Below are positions 54,329-63,524 of a stretch of 64,000 nt of DNA, piece by piece (within the stretch, counting starts at the first letter, position 1; every line of letters starts with the position of its first letter). The notes under the pieces are model-generated. The model did not search any database and was not told the DNA's origin. It saw nothing but the letters and a program-made list of their open reading frames with translations. This DNA is from Pedobacter sp. BAL39 (lineage in GTDB: Bacteria > Bacteroidota > Bacteroidia > Sphingobacteriales > Sphingobacteriaceae). Made by a program: the position numbers and the translations under genes. The stretch spans positions 1-64,000 of the forward strand of contig NZ_ABCM01000026.1 in the NCBI RefSeq assembly GCF_000170795.1, read 5' to 3'.

Positions 54329-55340
54329 ATCTTTCAATAAACTTCGTCGGCAGTACTACTTTACTGATCTCCGACTTAGGTAAATTCTTATCCCTGGAGA
54401 GCTCGTTCAGAATGATGTCAATAATCTTCTCAGCGATCTCTTCTACGGGTTGATCTACTACACTGATTGGTGGAGTATGGATCCGGAACACATCCTGATC
54501 ATCATAAGCAACGACGTTAAAGTCCTGATCAATCGTTTTATTCATTTCTTTCAGGCAAAACAAACCACGTACGGCAAGGTAGTTGGTACTGAAAAATACG
54601 GCATCAATGTCCGGGTTGTTGACAAAAAGATCTTTCAACAGGACGTTGGTCTCCTCTTCGGAACTGCCGAAGGGGATTTTGATGAGGTTCTTCGGATCGG
54701 GTTTGATCTGATGGTCCAACAACGCATGTTCATAACCTAGGAAACGGTTGTTGATCTGGTCTACATCCACATCTACGGTCACGTAGGCAATATTTTTCTT
54801 TCCTTTTTTGATGAGGTACTCGGTAGCAGAATAAGCACCCTTAAAGTTATCCACGACAACGTAATTTACGTCCATTTCAGGAAGGTTCCGGTCAAATATC
54901 ACTACCGGGATCTTGTCGGCAAGCAACTGTTTGATGTCTTCCTCAATTCCCGGAACGGGAGCGATGATGTAGGCATCCACCTTGCGCGACTTAAACATTT
55001 CGATCAGCTCCCTCGCTTTTACAGCATCATTCTCTGTGCTGGAGTAACTGATTTTGTATCCTTTTTTATAGGCTTTGTCCTCGATACGTCTGGCGATACC
55101 AGAGAAAAATGGGTTGGATATGTCCTCAACAATCAATCCGATGGTCTTTGTATTTCCTGTTCTAAGGCTTCTGGCAACTTGGTTAGGCTTGAATCCAAAC
55201 TCCTGAATAATGTCCTGCACACGTTTAATGACATCCTTGCTGATGCGCATTTTCTCTGCCTTACCATTCAAGATAAATGACACGGTCGTTATTGATACTT
55301 CGGCCTTTTTTGCAATATCCTTAATAGATGGAGCTTTCAT
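54327..55340 (-). CDS. LacI-family transcriptional regulator
   Basis: 337 residues. N-terminal LacI HTH with hinge (SIKDIAKKAEVSITTVSFIL, then FGFKPNQVARSLRT) and a periplasmic-binding-protein-like sensor domain (TIGLIVEDISNPFFSGIARR; VVIFDRNLPEMDVNYVVVDN). It is expected to control sugar genes; no target is adjacent in the same direction. Confidence 0.95.
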   Translation of the reverse strand: MKAPSIKDIAKKAEVSITTVSFILNGKAEKMRISKDVIKRVQDIIQEFGFKPNQVARSLRTGNTKTIGLIVEDISNPFFSGIARRIEDKAYKKGYKISYSSTENDAVKARELIEMFKSRKVDAYIIAPVPGIEEDIKQLLADKIPVVIFDRNLPEMDVNYVVVDNFKGAYSATEYLIKKGKKNIAYVTVDVDVDQINNRFLGYEHALLDHQIKPDPKNLIKIPFGSSEEETNVLLKDLFVNNPDIDAVFFSTNYLAVRGLFCLKEMNKTIDQDFNVVAYDDQDVFRIHTPPISVVDQPVEEIAEKIIDIILNELSRDKNLPKSEISKVVLPTKFIER

Positions 55341-55369
55341 TTCAAATAATTTACAGCCAATCTATATAA

Positions 55370-55807
55370 TTAATTGCTAATCTCCTCAAAATACTTGCCT
55401 GCAATTTTCATTAATGCGTCTTCATTAAGAGGTTTGTGCAAATAATTTACAATTTCGCAGTTTGTCGCCGCTAAAGATTCATCGTCAGGGTTCATGCTGG
55501 TAGTCAGCATAATGACGATCGTCCTCTTTTTAAGCACCGCGTCAATTCTACCGTATTCTTCCATAAAATCCCATCCACTCATTCCCGGCATATTGATGTC
55601 CAGAAAGATGATACCAGGCCTCCGCCCCACATCGTCAGCCTCATATTTACCTGAGAACGTGAGATAATCCAGCGCTTCCCTCGCAGAGGTGATTGCCAGG
55701 ATGTCTACCTGGAGTTTAGCATTTTTAACAACCTTAGTATGGATGAAATTTGTAGGGATGTCGTCATCGACAAGCAAGACACAATCAAGGTCTTTGAATT
55801 TTTTCAT
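55370..55807 (-). CDS. Single-domain response regulator
   Basis: 145 residues, receiver domain only: acidic pair in LLVDDDIPTN, phospho-acceptor Asp in IIFLDINMPGMSGWDF, Thr in MLTTSMNP and Lys in NYLHKPLNED. No output domain. It follows the PAS kinase by 28 bases and is probably its partner, in the style of phytochrome-type Rcp regulators. Confidence 0.94.
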   Translation of the reverse strand: MKKFKDLDCVLLVDDDIPTNFIHTKVVKNAKLQVDILAITSAREALDYLTFSGKYEADDVGRRPGIIFLDINMPGMSGWDFMEEYGRIDAVLKKRTIVIMLTTSMNPDDESLAATNCEIVNYLHKPLNEDALMKIAGKYFEEISN

Positions 55808-55835
55808 GTAGAAAATTGGATTATGATATGGGTGA

Positions 55836-56930
55836 TTAGATTTTAATAGTGAAATAAAAACAGCTTCCTTCGCCGATCAGGGACTTGACATAGATCTCAC
55901 CACTGTGCATCTCTACAATCTTCTTGCAGTGCGACAGCCCGATGCCGTGTCCCTCATATTCAGAATGACTGTGCAGGCGCTGGAAGATGGCGAAGATTTT
56001 CTCCGTAAAGCGCTCTTCTATCCCGATGCCATTGTCGCGGACCTCAAACTTCCAGAACTCCCCATCTTGCTGTGCAGAAATGTGGATCTCCGGGGGAACA
56101 CCAACCTTCCTGAATTTTAACGAGTTGCTGAGCAGGTTTTGGAAAAGCTGTCGAATGGCAGTTTCATGCCCTCTGATGAGGGGCAGCTCCTGGCAAAAAA
56201 TGCGTGCTCCAGAAGACTCAATCTGGGTATAAAGATCATGCCTGACCCCGTCGATTATCGCATTGAGGTCGATTTGTTTTTTTGGCTGGTTGCCCCCCAG
56301 GCGGGAGTAATCCAGCAGTCCCTTGATCAGGTTTCTCATCCGCTCGGTCGACTGATTAATGAAAGTGAGGTAAAGCTCTGCATTTTCATCAAACACAGAT
56401 CCATACTCATCCTTCAGTAAGTCCACAAAATTGCGGACTGTCAGCAGTGGCTCCTGAAGGTCATGTGAAGCAATATAAACGAACTGTTCCAGCTCCTTAT
56501 TTTTAAATTCCAGTTCACGGGCATATTCATTGAGTGCTTTCTCAATACTCATTTTTTCAGTCATGTCCCTGGTGAACTTAGAAAATCCGATCAACTTCCC
56601 TTCTTCATCGTGCATGGCAGAGAGGGTGACCTGTGCCCAAAACAGGTTGCCGTCTTTTTTGACACGCCAACCGGACTGCCTTGCAGTGCCGTTTCTTCTG
56701 GCCTCTTCGATCATCTGATCAGGAAGACCGCGTGCAATGCCTTCAGCGGTATAAAAGCGTCTGAAGCTGGTGCCGATCACCTCTGCAGCCGTATAACCTT
56801 TAATCATTTCCGCGCCTTTGTTCCAGCTGCCAACATTACCCTGTACATCCAGAAAGAATAGGGCGCAATCTTCCATCTCGCCCACCATTTTGTGGAATAT
56901 AGATTGATATTCGGTTAAGTTATTGTGCAT
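55836..56930 (-). CDS. PAS-domain sensor histidine kinase
   Basis: 364 residues without TM helices. One PAS/PAC domain (about 8-130, VGSWNKGAEMIKGYTAAEVIG and GFSKFTRDMTEK) is followed by a HisKA domain with QFVYIASHDLQEPLLTVRNF and an HATPase_c domain (LFQNLLSNSLKFR, DNGIGIEERF, GHGIGLSHCKKIVE). The DLQEPL type is that of phytochrome-like cytoplasmic kinases. Operon with the receiver at 55370. Confidence 0.95.
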   Translation of the reverse strand: MHNNLTEYQSIFHKMVGEMEDCALFFLDVQGNVGSWNKGAEMIKGYTAAEVIGTSFRRFYTAEGIARGLPDQMIEEARRNGTARQSGWRVKKDGNLFWAQVTLSAMHDEEGKLIGFSKFTRDMTEKMSIEKALNEYARELEFKNKELEQFVYIASHDLQEPLLTVRNFVDLLKDEYGSVFDENAELYLTFINQSTERMRNLIKGLLDYSRLGGNQPKKQIDLNAIIDGVRHDLYTQIESSGARIFCQELPLIRGHETAIRQLFQNLLSNSLKFRKVGVPPEIHISAQQDGEFWKFEVRDNGIGIEERFTEKIFAIFQRLHSHSEYEGHGIGLSHCKKIVEMHSGEIYVKSLIGEGSCFYFTIKI

Positions 56931-57082
56931 CCGACATGGCCATTTGAGTAACCGGGATTAGTCAAAAGTCAAGCCATAGCATCCGAAAGAGGATATTGAC
57001 ACCTATGAACGCGAATCTGAAAACTCAGGAACATATTTTTGTCCTTCTTCTTCCCCCATCTGGGGAATTTAAGGGAATTGTA

Positions 57083-58333
57083 TTAGCCACGAATCTGCCC
57101 CTGTCCCCTCACAATCCACTTTTCGGTCACCAGCTTCTCTAATGCAAAAGGTCCCCGCGCATGCAGCTTTTGCGTGGAAATACCAATCTCGGCTCCCAGG
57201 CCAAAAACCTGCCCATCGGTAAAACGGGTAGAAGCGTTCACATATACGACCGCAGCATCCACATCATTGAGAAACTGCTCCGTTTTTTCCCTATCTTCAG
57301 TAAGGATAGCCTCAGAGTGTTTTGATGAATAGGCCGCAATGTGGGTAAGCACTTCCTCAAAAGTATCAACCACCTTTACAGAACATTTGAAGTCCAGAAA
57401 CTCACGCCCGTAGTCTTCCGGACTGGCCGCCTGCAAATACTTATACTCCAACTGATCAAGGATCTCAAAAGCGGTAGCATCAGCAAAGATCTCCACCTGG
57501 TATGCCGACAGCCGTGGTGCCAGTTCCGTCAGCAACACCGTAGCAACAGACCTGTCTACCAGCACGGTATCCAGGGCGTTACACACCGACGGGCGGGATA
57601 CTTTTGCATTCACGATGATGGCTGCAGCATTTGTGATGTCTGCAGTTTCCTCTACATAGGTATGACATACACCGGCACCGGTTTCAATAACTGGGACCAT
57701 GGCATGCGTCCGCACAAAGCTGATCAGCTCATTGGAGCCTCTTGGAATAATCACATCGATGTATTTTACCGCCTGAAGAATGTCCAGGATATATTTCCTG
57801 TCGGCCGGCAGCTGCTGCACCACATTCCCATCCAGACCAGACTCCAGCAACACATCCTGGATGAGCCCAACGAGGCAGGAATTGGTATGGAAGGCATCCT
57901 GTCCCCCGCGAAGCAAGGATACATTGCCCGAGCGGATGCACAGGGCGGCAACATCTATGGTTACATTGGGCCGGGATTCATAAATGACGCCAACGACCCC
58001 CAGCGCCACCGTTTTTTTCTCGATGAAAAGCCCATTCGGCATGGTTGATGCAGAAAGCGTACGATTCGCAGGATCTGGCAATGCGGCCACATCATTCAGG
58101 CTCTCCGCAAGCCCTTTTATCCGTTGGACATTTAATAGCAAACGGTCTTTCTTGGGATCGGCATCTGCCATCTTCTCCAGATCTTTAAGATTTTCCGCGA
58201 TGATGGTATCCGTATTTTCAAGAATTACTGCCGATAGTCTTCTCAATAGCTTTTGCTTTCCTTCGTCACTCAGAGAGGCAATAGAAGATTTCGCTTGCTG
58301 TGCATTGATCAGTTGTTGTTGAATGGCTTCCAT
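57083..58333 (-). CDS. proA: Glutamate-5-semialdehyde dehydrogenase (gamma-glutamyl phosphate reductase)
   Basis: 416 residues from the ATG at 58333, which stands 4 bases after the proB stop; a longer frame start at 58561 would lie inside proB and is rejected. Marks: GVVGVIYESRPNVTIDVAALC, SLLRGGQDA, the catalytic Cys in SRPSVCNALDTVLVD, and ASTRFTDGQVFGLGAEIGIS. It reduces gamma-glutamyl phosphate with NADPH in proline synthesis. Confidence 0.97.
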   Translation of the reverse strand: MEAIQQQLINAQQAKSSIASLSDEGKQKLLRRLSAVILENTDTIIAENLKDLEKMADADPKKDRLLLNVQRIKGLAESLNDVAALPDPANRTLSASTMPNGLFIEKKTVALGVVGVIYESRPNVTIDVAALCIRSGNVSLLRGGQDAFHTNSCLVGLIQDVLLESGLDGNVVQQLPADRKYILDILQAVKYIDVIIPRGSNELISFVRTHAMVPVIETGAGVCHTYVEETADITNAAAIIVNAKVSRPSVCNALDTVLVDRSVATVLLTELAPRLSAYQVEIFADATAFEILDQLEYKYLQAASPEDYGREFLDFKCSVKVVDTFEEVLTHIAAYSSKHSEAILTEDREKTEQFLNDVDAAVVYVNASTRFTDGQVFGLGAEIGISTQKLHARGPFALEKLVTEKWIVRGQGQIRG

Positions 58334-58337
58334 GGGC

Positions 58338-59372
58338 TTATAATATGACGATATCGCTGGCGTTGGCGATTTCCAGGTTTCTTTGTTTGGTATTGCTGGT
58401 AATGACTTCAGAAGAGGTCCTTGAGCGGGCGACTGCCACGATGTGCTGGCGTTCATCGACAATCTCAAAGATTTCTCCTTCCGAAAAACGTTCGATGACC
58501 TCAATGACCCCGACTGCAAGCAGGCTACTGCGCTTTCGCACGGCATCACAGGCCCCATCATCGACCATCAGGCGACCCGTGACAAGGCTGCCGCTGGCCA
58601 GCCATTTATTCCTTGCAGATACAGAGCAGACCTTAGGCACACATACCGTACCGGTTTTCTCCTGTAGGGCTTCAAGGATACCATTTGGGGTACGTGCTCC
58701 AAAGATCACGACCTTGATGCCCATGGTTGCCGCGAGGTGGGCGAAGGTAAGCTTGGAGATCATCCCTCCCAGCCCCAGGTCTGATTTATTCTTGTCCGCA
58801 AGAGAGAAGATTTCATTGTTGATGGTTTCAATTCTTGGGACCACCTTTCCTTCTTTGTCGAGCACCCCAGGAACAGAAGTGCCCAGCAAGATGACCGAGG
58901 CGCCAAAACCGACACCCAGCAGTGTAGCAAGTTCGTCATTATCAGAAAACTTCAATTCCAGGTCGCTCACCACATCATTTTCATTTGCAATGGGAATAAT
59001 TTCGTTTTTCCAAAGTTCTTCATAAGTCTGCTTCAATTGGAGAAATTGAGTGCGGTTAGAAAAGTGTTGCCTTTCACATAGGCTCTGGGCAATCTTAATG
59101 CCGTGTGGAAGAAAATGTTTTGCGTAGATATTGAGTAATAAAGGATTTCCTATTGATGCTGCGGCTTTTCGCTCTGAGATCTTTCCTTTGTAATTCTTCA
59201 GGTATTTTTTTCCTGCAGCTACGGCGCCGGAGGATACCAGGATGAGGTGATGCGTTTTAGCAAGTTCGGCAACCTGTCGGCTGACGTCGCTGATCACCGC
59301 TTCATCCAGCTCACCACCTGCGGTGGTAATTGATGCGGTGCCTAATTTTAAAACAAGGATCGGCTTATTCAT
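58338..59372 (-). CDS. proB: Glutamate 5-kinase
   Basis: 344 residues. The amino acid kinase domain has PILVLKLGTASIT, HLILVSSGAVAAGKKYL, IPIANENDVVSD, and GGMISKLTFAHLAATMGIKV. The last 90 or so residues form a PUA-like domain (DDGACDAVRKRSSLLAVGVIE). First step of proline synthesis, with proA 4 bases downstream as one operon. Confidence 0.96.
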   Translation of the reverse strand: MNKPILVLKLGTASITTAGGELDEAVISDVSRQVAELAKTHHLILVSSGAVAAGKKYLKNYKGKISERKAAASIGNPLLLNIYAKHFLPHGIKIAQSLCERQHFSNRTQFLQLKQTYEELWKNEIIPIANENDVVSDLELKFSDNDELATLLGVGFGASVILLGTSVPGVLDKEGKVVPRIETINNEIFSLADKNKSDLGLGGMISKLTFAHLAATMGIKVVIFGARTPNGILEALQEKTGTVCVPKVCSVSARNKWLASGSLVTGRLMVDDGACDAVRKRSSLLAVGVIEVIERFSEGEIFEIVDERQHIVAVARSRTSSEVITSNTKQRNLEIANASDIVIL

Positions 59373-59685
59373 TTTGGTTTGGTCTTAATCGGTTGCCCGG
59401 TACTAATGGTTGATGATCTTTTCCCGTTTTCAAAATCGAAACTTCGGACACCTTCCGACAAGGGTGCTCCCTGTCGGATACTGATAAGAATTCATCAGTT
59501 TTGATGTGAACACAAAATTACGATAGTAATCAGGAGAAAGCCGAAAATATAAATTTTTAATCAGCATCACAAAAGCTGACAACAGCAGCGGTCATCAGCA
59601 CCATAAGAACTGCTTACATCAGAAGTCATCAGCATTAGAAGTCAAGCACCATTGCGGTTATATTACTTTGCCTTTCAGTAATGTA
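59373..59685. other. Intergenic region with possible structured proB leader
   Basis: 313 bases between proB and the AsmA-like gene. On the minus strand TAATTTTG (59513-59520) matches the -7 consensus and would give a leader of about 130 bases. That leader contains a stem TCCGACAAGGG (59454-59464) / CCCTGTCGGA (59469-59478) with one bulge. The rest, near the AsmA-like stop, has short imperfect repeats (GTCATCAGCA twice) but no gene. Confidence 0.4.
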
Positions 59686-62121
59686 CTACTTTGTCTTAGT
59701 CCGGTTTTTGCTGAGCTTGATTTTGATCTTCCCATCTTCGCCATCCGTGGCCAGCAGGTGCAGCACAATCCCCTTCATTCTACGTTCCCTGATTTCCTTT
59801 TTGTCGGTGAGGTCTTCATCCTTTTTCGGATTTCGTAAAGGGACATCAACCATGATGTTTGTGCCCGTGCCCATGGAGTATACCCCGGCGACGTCCATAT
59901 TGAGTAGACTGGAGTTGATCTGCATCGGATTGATGGTGACCTTCTCCCCACGTACATCAAACTTACCATTCAGGTTTTCAAATGTGATCTCATCCAGGTT
60001 GCGGAAAGGGAAAGCAAATTTACCTACATTCTTGATCGGGTCAAAGTTCAGCAGTGCGCCTTTTTTGACATCAAAAATGATGTTCCCACGCAGGGATCGG
60101 GATACCAGCTTGCCCTGATCGGTAATGCTGCCGGCCATATTTGTTTTTGAGAAAAGAAAACCTTTCAGGTTTTTTGAAGTGATGCTTTTCAGTCCGAAGT
60201 TCTCAAAAGAGTAAAAGAAGTTACTGATATTTACATTGCTGATGGTGGTATTGATGTTGAAATGATTCACAGATCCCTGCTGTGAAATGTTGCCGTTCAG
60301 CTTCAATGAGCCACCTCCATGTTTCACACTGATGTTCTTCAACGCGATGCCATTTTCCGAAAGAAACAAGTCGGCGGTTGCATCGGACGCCGCGAATTTA
60401 TTGTAGTAAACCTTATTTACCCTCAGGTGCATATCGACCATACTGCGTTCGAAAACATTATTGAGGTCTTCGGACAATGTCGTCTTTTTAGAGCCTTTCT
60501 TTGCCTTACGCTGTGGTTTCCTGCTGGACAGAAAGCCAAGGAATTCTCCAAGGTGCAGTTCCGGACTGCGTACCTGCCAGCTCAGCAGGATTTTTTCCGG
60601 TGCATTGTAATAAAGATTTAGAAAGTTCTTAATGCTCCCATCCATATACACCACGCTTTTTCCACTTTGCAGCCTGATGTTACGGATAAATAAATCGGTA
60701 CTGGTAAAGTTCAGTGAGATCGCACTATTCTTAAAATTAAGCTTTCTCGGCACATAACTAATGTCGGCATTACTGATGTCTACCACACCCTTTAACAATG
60801 GCTTATTGAGCTTAAAATCGACAATATCAGCCGTATACGAGAGTTTCACATCTGCCTGCCCTTTATTAAATTTCAGTGTTTCTTCGCCAATGGCTTTATT
60901 CAGTTTTGAAATGTCAAATTTAGACCGGAACACTCCCGTTGCCACAGGCTGTTCGAGGTTCACCACGAAAGCTGTATCAATTGAAAATGGGATATCCGTA
61001 TAGCTGCCCTCAAACTTATATAACTTAATCGCTGAATTGGCATCGGTATATCCTTTCCCATTCATGTAGTTATTGGTAAAAACTCCTGTGAAGTTACAGT
61101 GCTCCACCTTCCCTCCTACAGTAACCAGCACATTGTCTTTCACATTCGCCTTTACCTCAATCGAAGGATCACCACCAGGGCCCATGTTTCCGGACAGCAC
61201 ACAGGTCACGTCAATAGGTTTCTCCAGGTTAAACATATTGAGCTTCTCGGTGATGTTTGGGGCCAGCAGTGCAGCGGCATTCTTCCAGCGTATCCCCGGT
61301 GCCTGAATGTTGATGGTAAACTCTGTATTCTCTTTACTGGTGTCAAACTGTGCCCCAATGATAAAAGGGTCTTTACCGATATTCAGGCGGTTAGGACTCA
61401 CCTTGATCAAACCCTTATCTTCATCGAAGCTAATTTTGAAAGGTCCCTCCAGCAATTTGTCTTTGATGAAACTTCCCCTGCGGGTATTGAAGGCCAGGCT
61501 CTTCACCATCGTTTTCAATTTAAGGTCAGCTTGCCATCCCGACCAGCCATAGTCCATATCTCCCTTAAGCTCTTCGACAGCAAATTGAAACAGTTTATGC
61601 CCTTTCTGATTGTCCAGCACGAAATTGACACGCGCCAGTGAAAACTTTTTCACCTCGGCAGCAGATCCGCCCTCTTCGGCCTCCGGCTTTTTCTTTTTAT
61701 CTTTCTTCCTGAAAATGGAGGTATTGCTATAGCCATTGGTGTCGGTATATAGATAAATGGTAGCGTCGTTGATGCCCACTTTGCGAATTTCGATGGTACC
61801 GCTCAACAGCGCCAGGGGATTCACAGAAACATCAAAATTCTTGGCCTCCAGCAATGTGTGGTGATGGTTTGCCCACAAGCTATCTTTCATGACCACATTT
61901 TTAAGGTTCAGTGAAACACGGGGGAACCCACCCAGAAAGGTTGGGTCCATACTTCCGATGGTCAGGCTGCCATTGAGGTTTTTGTTGAGTTGTTTGGTGA
62001 TGCTGACCAATAGGTCTTTCTTATGCGTGTTTACATAAAATGCTAGACCCGCAAAAACAAGAAACACCAGGCCAACCAGACCTGCAAATATCCAGAGTAT
62101 AATCTTTGTCCACCGAGGCAT
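59686..62121 (-). CDS. AsmA-family protein
   Basis: 811 residues with an N-terminal TM helix (IILWIFAGLVGLVFLVFAGL) and a long periplasmic part. AsmA-like start: NKNLNGSLTIGSMDPTFLGGFPRVSLNLKNV. AsmA_2-like C-terminal region: SLRGNIIFDVKKGALLNFDPIKN and MDVAGVYSMGTGTNIMVDVP. Such proteins are thought to bridge the two membranes and move lipid. It ends with a basic tail. Confidence 0.9.
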   Translation of the reverse strand: MPRWTKIILWIFAGLVGLVFLVFAGLAFYVNTHKKDLLVSITKQLNKNLNGSLTIGSMDPTFLGGFPRVSLNLKNVVMKDSLWANHHHTLLEAKNFDVSVNPLALLSGTIEIRKVGINDATIYLYTDTNGYSNTSIFRKKDKKKKPEAEEGGSAAEVKKFSLARVNFVLDNQKGHKLFQFAVEELKGDMDYGWSGWQADLKLKTMVKSLAFNTRRGSFIKDKLLEGPFKISFDEDKGLIKVSPNRLNIGKDPFIIGAQFDTSKENTEFTINIQAPGIRWKNAAALLAPNITEKLNMFNLEKPIDVTCVLSGNMGPGGDPSIEVKANVKDNVLVTVGGKVEHCNFTGVFTNNYMNGKGYTDANSAIKLYKFEGSYTDIPFSIDTAFVVNLEQPVATGVFRSKFDISKLNKAIGEETLKFNKGQADVKLSYTADIVDFKLNKPLLKGVVDISNADISYVPRKLNFKNSAISLNFTSTDLFIRNIRLQSGKSVVYMDGSIKNFLNLYYNAPEKILLSWQVRSPELHLGEFLGFLSSRKPQRKAKKGSKKTTLSEDLNNVFERSMVDMHLRVNKVYYNKFAASDATADLFLSENGIALKNISVKHGGGSLKLNGNISQQGSVNHFNINTTISNVNISNFFYSFENFGLKSITSKNLKGFLFSKTNMAGSITDQGKLVSRSLRGNIIFDVKKGALLNFDPIKNVGKFAFPFRNLDEITFENLNGKFDVRGEKVTINPMQINSSLLNMDVAGVYSMGTGTNIMVDVPLRNPKKDEDLTDKKEIRERRMKGIVLHLLATDGEDGKIKIKLSKNRTKTK

Positions 62122-62344
62122 AATCTAAATTAAAGTAAATGGGGTGAGATGAATTATTTAAATAGCATTTATCAGGCCAGATTTGCTGCCAGTCCCAATG
62201 CGGCGATCCTTACCGGATCAGTTCTCCAATTATTGGGACTCAACCATCTAGTTAATACCTTTCAACTATCCAATTATTTCGAACCAGCTATCTACTTACG
62301 AGATATAAACGAGTTTGTCCTTGATCAGGATTCGGCCCGAAACA

Positions 62345-62378
62345 AAAGAGCTGATTGTCTTCCGACAATCAGCTCTTT
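62345..62378 (-). terminator. Hairpin downstream of the alcohol dehydrogenase gene
   Basis: A perfect 15-base-pair stem AAAGAGCTGATTGTC (62345-62359) with GACAATCAGCTCTTT (62364-62378), loop TTCC, about 40 bases beyond the stop of the leftward gene. Confidence 0.75.
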
Positions 62379-62416
62379 CTCAGTTTAACCAACCAGCGTT
62401 GCGGGTTTCTGAGTAG

Positions 62417-63460
62417 TTAAAGAGATTTCATATCCACCACGAAACGGTAATGAACATCGCCATTCAGTGTACGTTCATAAGCTTCGTTGATCTGATCCAT
62501 GCGGATCATCTCTACATCAGATGTAATGTTATGTTCTGCACAGTAATCCAGCATCTCCTGAGTTTCTTTAATACCTCCCACTAAAGAACCTACCAGACTA
62601 CGGCGTCCCATTACCAGGTGTACCGCCTGTACGTCACTTGGAGTTGGAGGAATTCCCAGCAGCACCATTACGCCATTCGTACGCAACAACTTAAGGTACT
62701 CATTGTAATCATGTTCTGCGGATACTGTATCAATGATAAAATTGAAAGTATTGGCAAGGCCTTCCATGGTTTCTTTCTCAGTAGTCAGTGCAAAATGATG
62801 GGCACCAAGCTCCTTTGCATCTTTGGCTTTTTTAGGCGAACGGCTCAACATGGTCACCTCAGCACCCATTGAAGCAGCGAGTTTAACAGCCATGTGTCCT
62901 AATCCCCCTAGTCCGACAACAGCAACCTTGTCGCCGGCCTTCACACCCCAGTATTTCAAAGGTGAGTAAGTGGTGATGCCCGCGCAAAGCAAAGGTGCCA
63001 CTTTCTCCAGTGGAAGTTTATCAGAGACGCTCAAAACAAAGTCCTGGGTGACCACAATGTGACTGGAATAACCACCATATGTAATTGTTTTCTTGTCTTG
63101 CGAAAGCGAATTGTAGGTCTGTGTATGCCCATTTTCGCAATACTGCTCCTGGTGATCCTTGCAGCTATCACAATGTCCGCAGGAATCAACGAAACAGCCT
63201 ACACCAACGGTGTCACCTATTTTGAATTTTGAAACTTCATTTCCGACGCGGGTGACCTTTCCTACGATTTCATGGCCGGGAACAACAGGGTATTGGGTTC
63301 CGCCCCATTCATTTCTTGCGGTGTGGATGTCGGAGTGACAAACACCGCAATAAAGGATTTCTATTTCTACATCGCCGGCGCCAGGCTCGCGACGGTCAAT
63401 TTGAAACGGCGCAAGTGGCTTGTCTGCCTGATGCGCCGCGTAAGATTTTACTTGAGTCAT
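62417..63460 (-). CDS. Zinc-dependent NAD(P) alcohol dehydrogenase
   Basis: 347 residues of the cinnamyl alcohol dehydrogenase / YahK group. Catalytic zinc ligands in YCGVCHSDIHTARNEWG and PGHEIVGKV, structural zinc Cys in CGHCDSCKDHQEQYC, cofactor loop VVGLGGLGHMAVKLA, and SRSPKK after strand two, which favours NADPH. It reduces aldehydes broadly. Single gene with its own terminator. Confidence 0.95.
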   Translation of the reverse strand: MTQVKSYAAHQADKPLAPFQIDRREPGAGDVEIEILYCGVCHSDIHTARNEWGGTQYPVVPGHEIVGKVTRVGNEVSKFKIGDTVGVGCFVDSCGHCDSCKDHQEQYCENGHTQTYNSLSQDKKTITYGGYSSHIVVTQDFVLSVSDKLPLEKVAPLLCAGITTYSPLKYWGVKAGDKVAVVGLGGLGHMAVKLAASMGAEVTMLSRSPKKAKDAKELGAHHFALTTEKETMEGLANTFNFIIDTVSAEHDYNEYLKLLRTNGVMVLLGIPPTPSDVQAVHLVMGRRSLVGSLVGGIKETQEMLDYCAEHNITSDVEMIRMDQINEAYERTLNGDVHYRFVVDMKSL

Positions 63461-63524
63461 TCTGATGGATTTATATGAATAGTTATAATCATCAAAACAA
63501 CCAAAAAGTTTGCTTTTTTTAAGC

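Noticed and set aside
58334..58561. Longer N-terminus for ProA starting at 58561
   Set aside because: This would lie inside proB, and the extra 76 residues do not look like ProA. The ATG at 58333, 4 bases after the proB stop, fits the family.
62149..62388. 79-codon plus-strand frame between the AsmA-like and alcohol dehydrogenase genes
   Set aside because: Its end runs through the terminator hairpin at 62345-62378, it has no recognised motif, and its composition looks like chance. It was left as intergenic.
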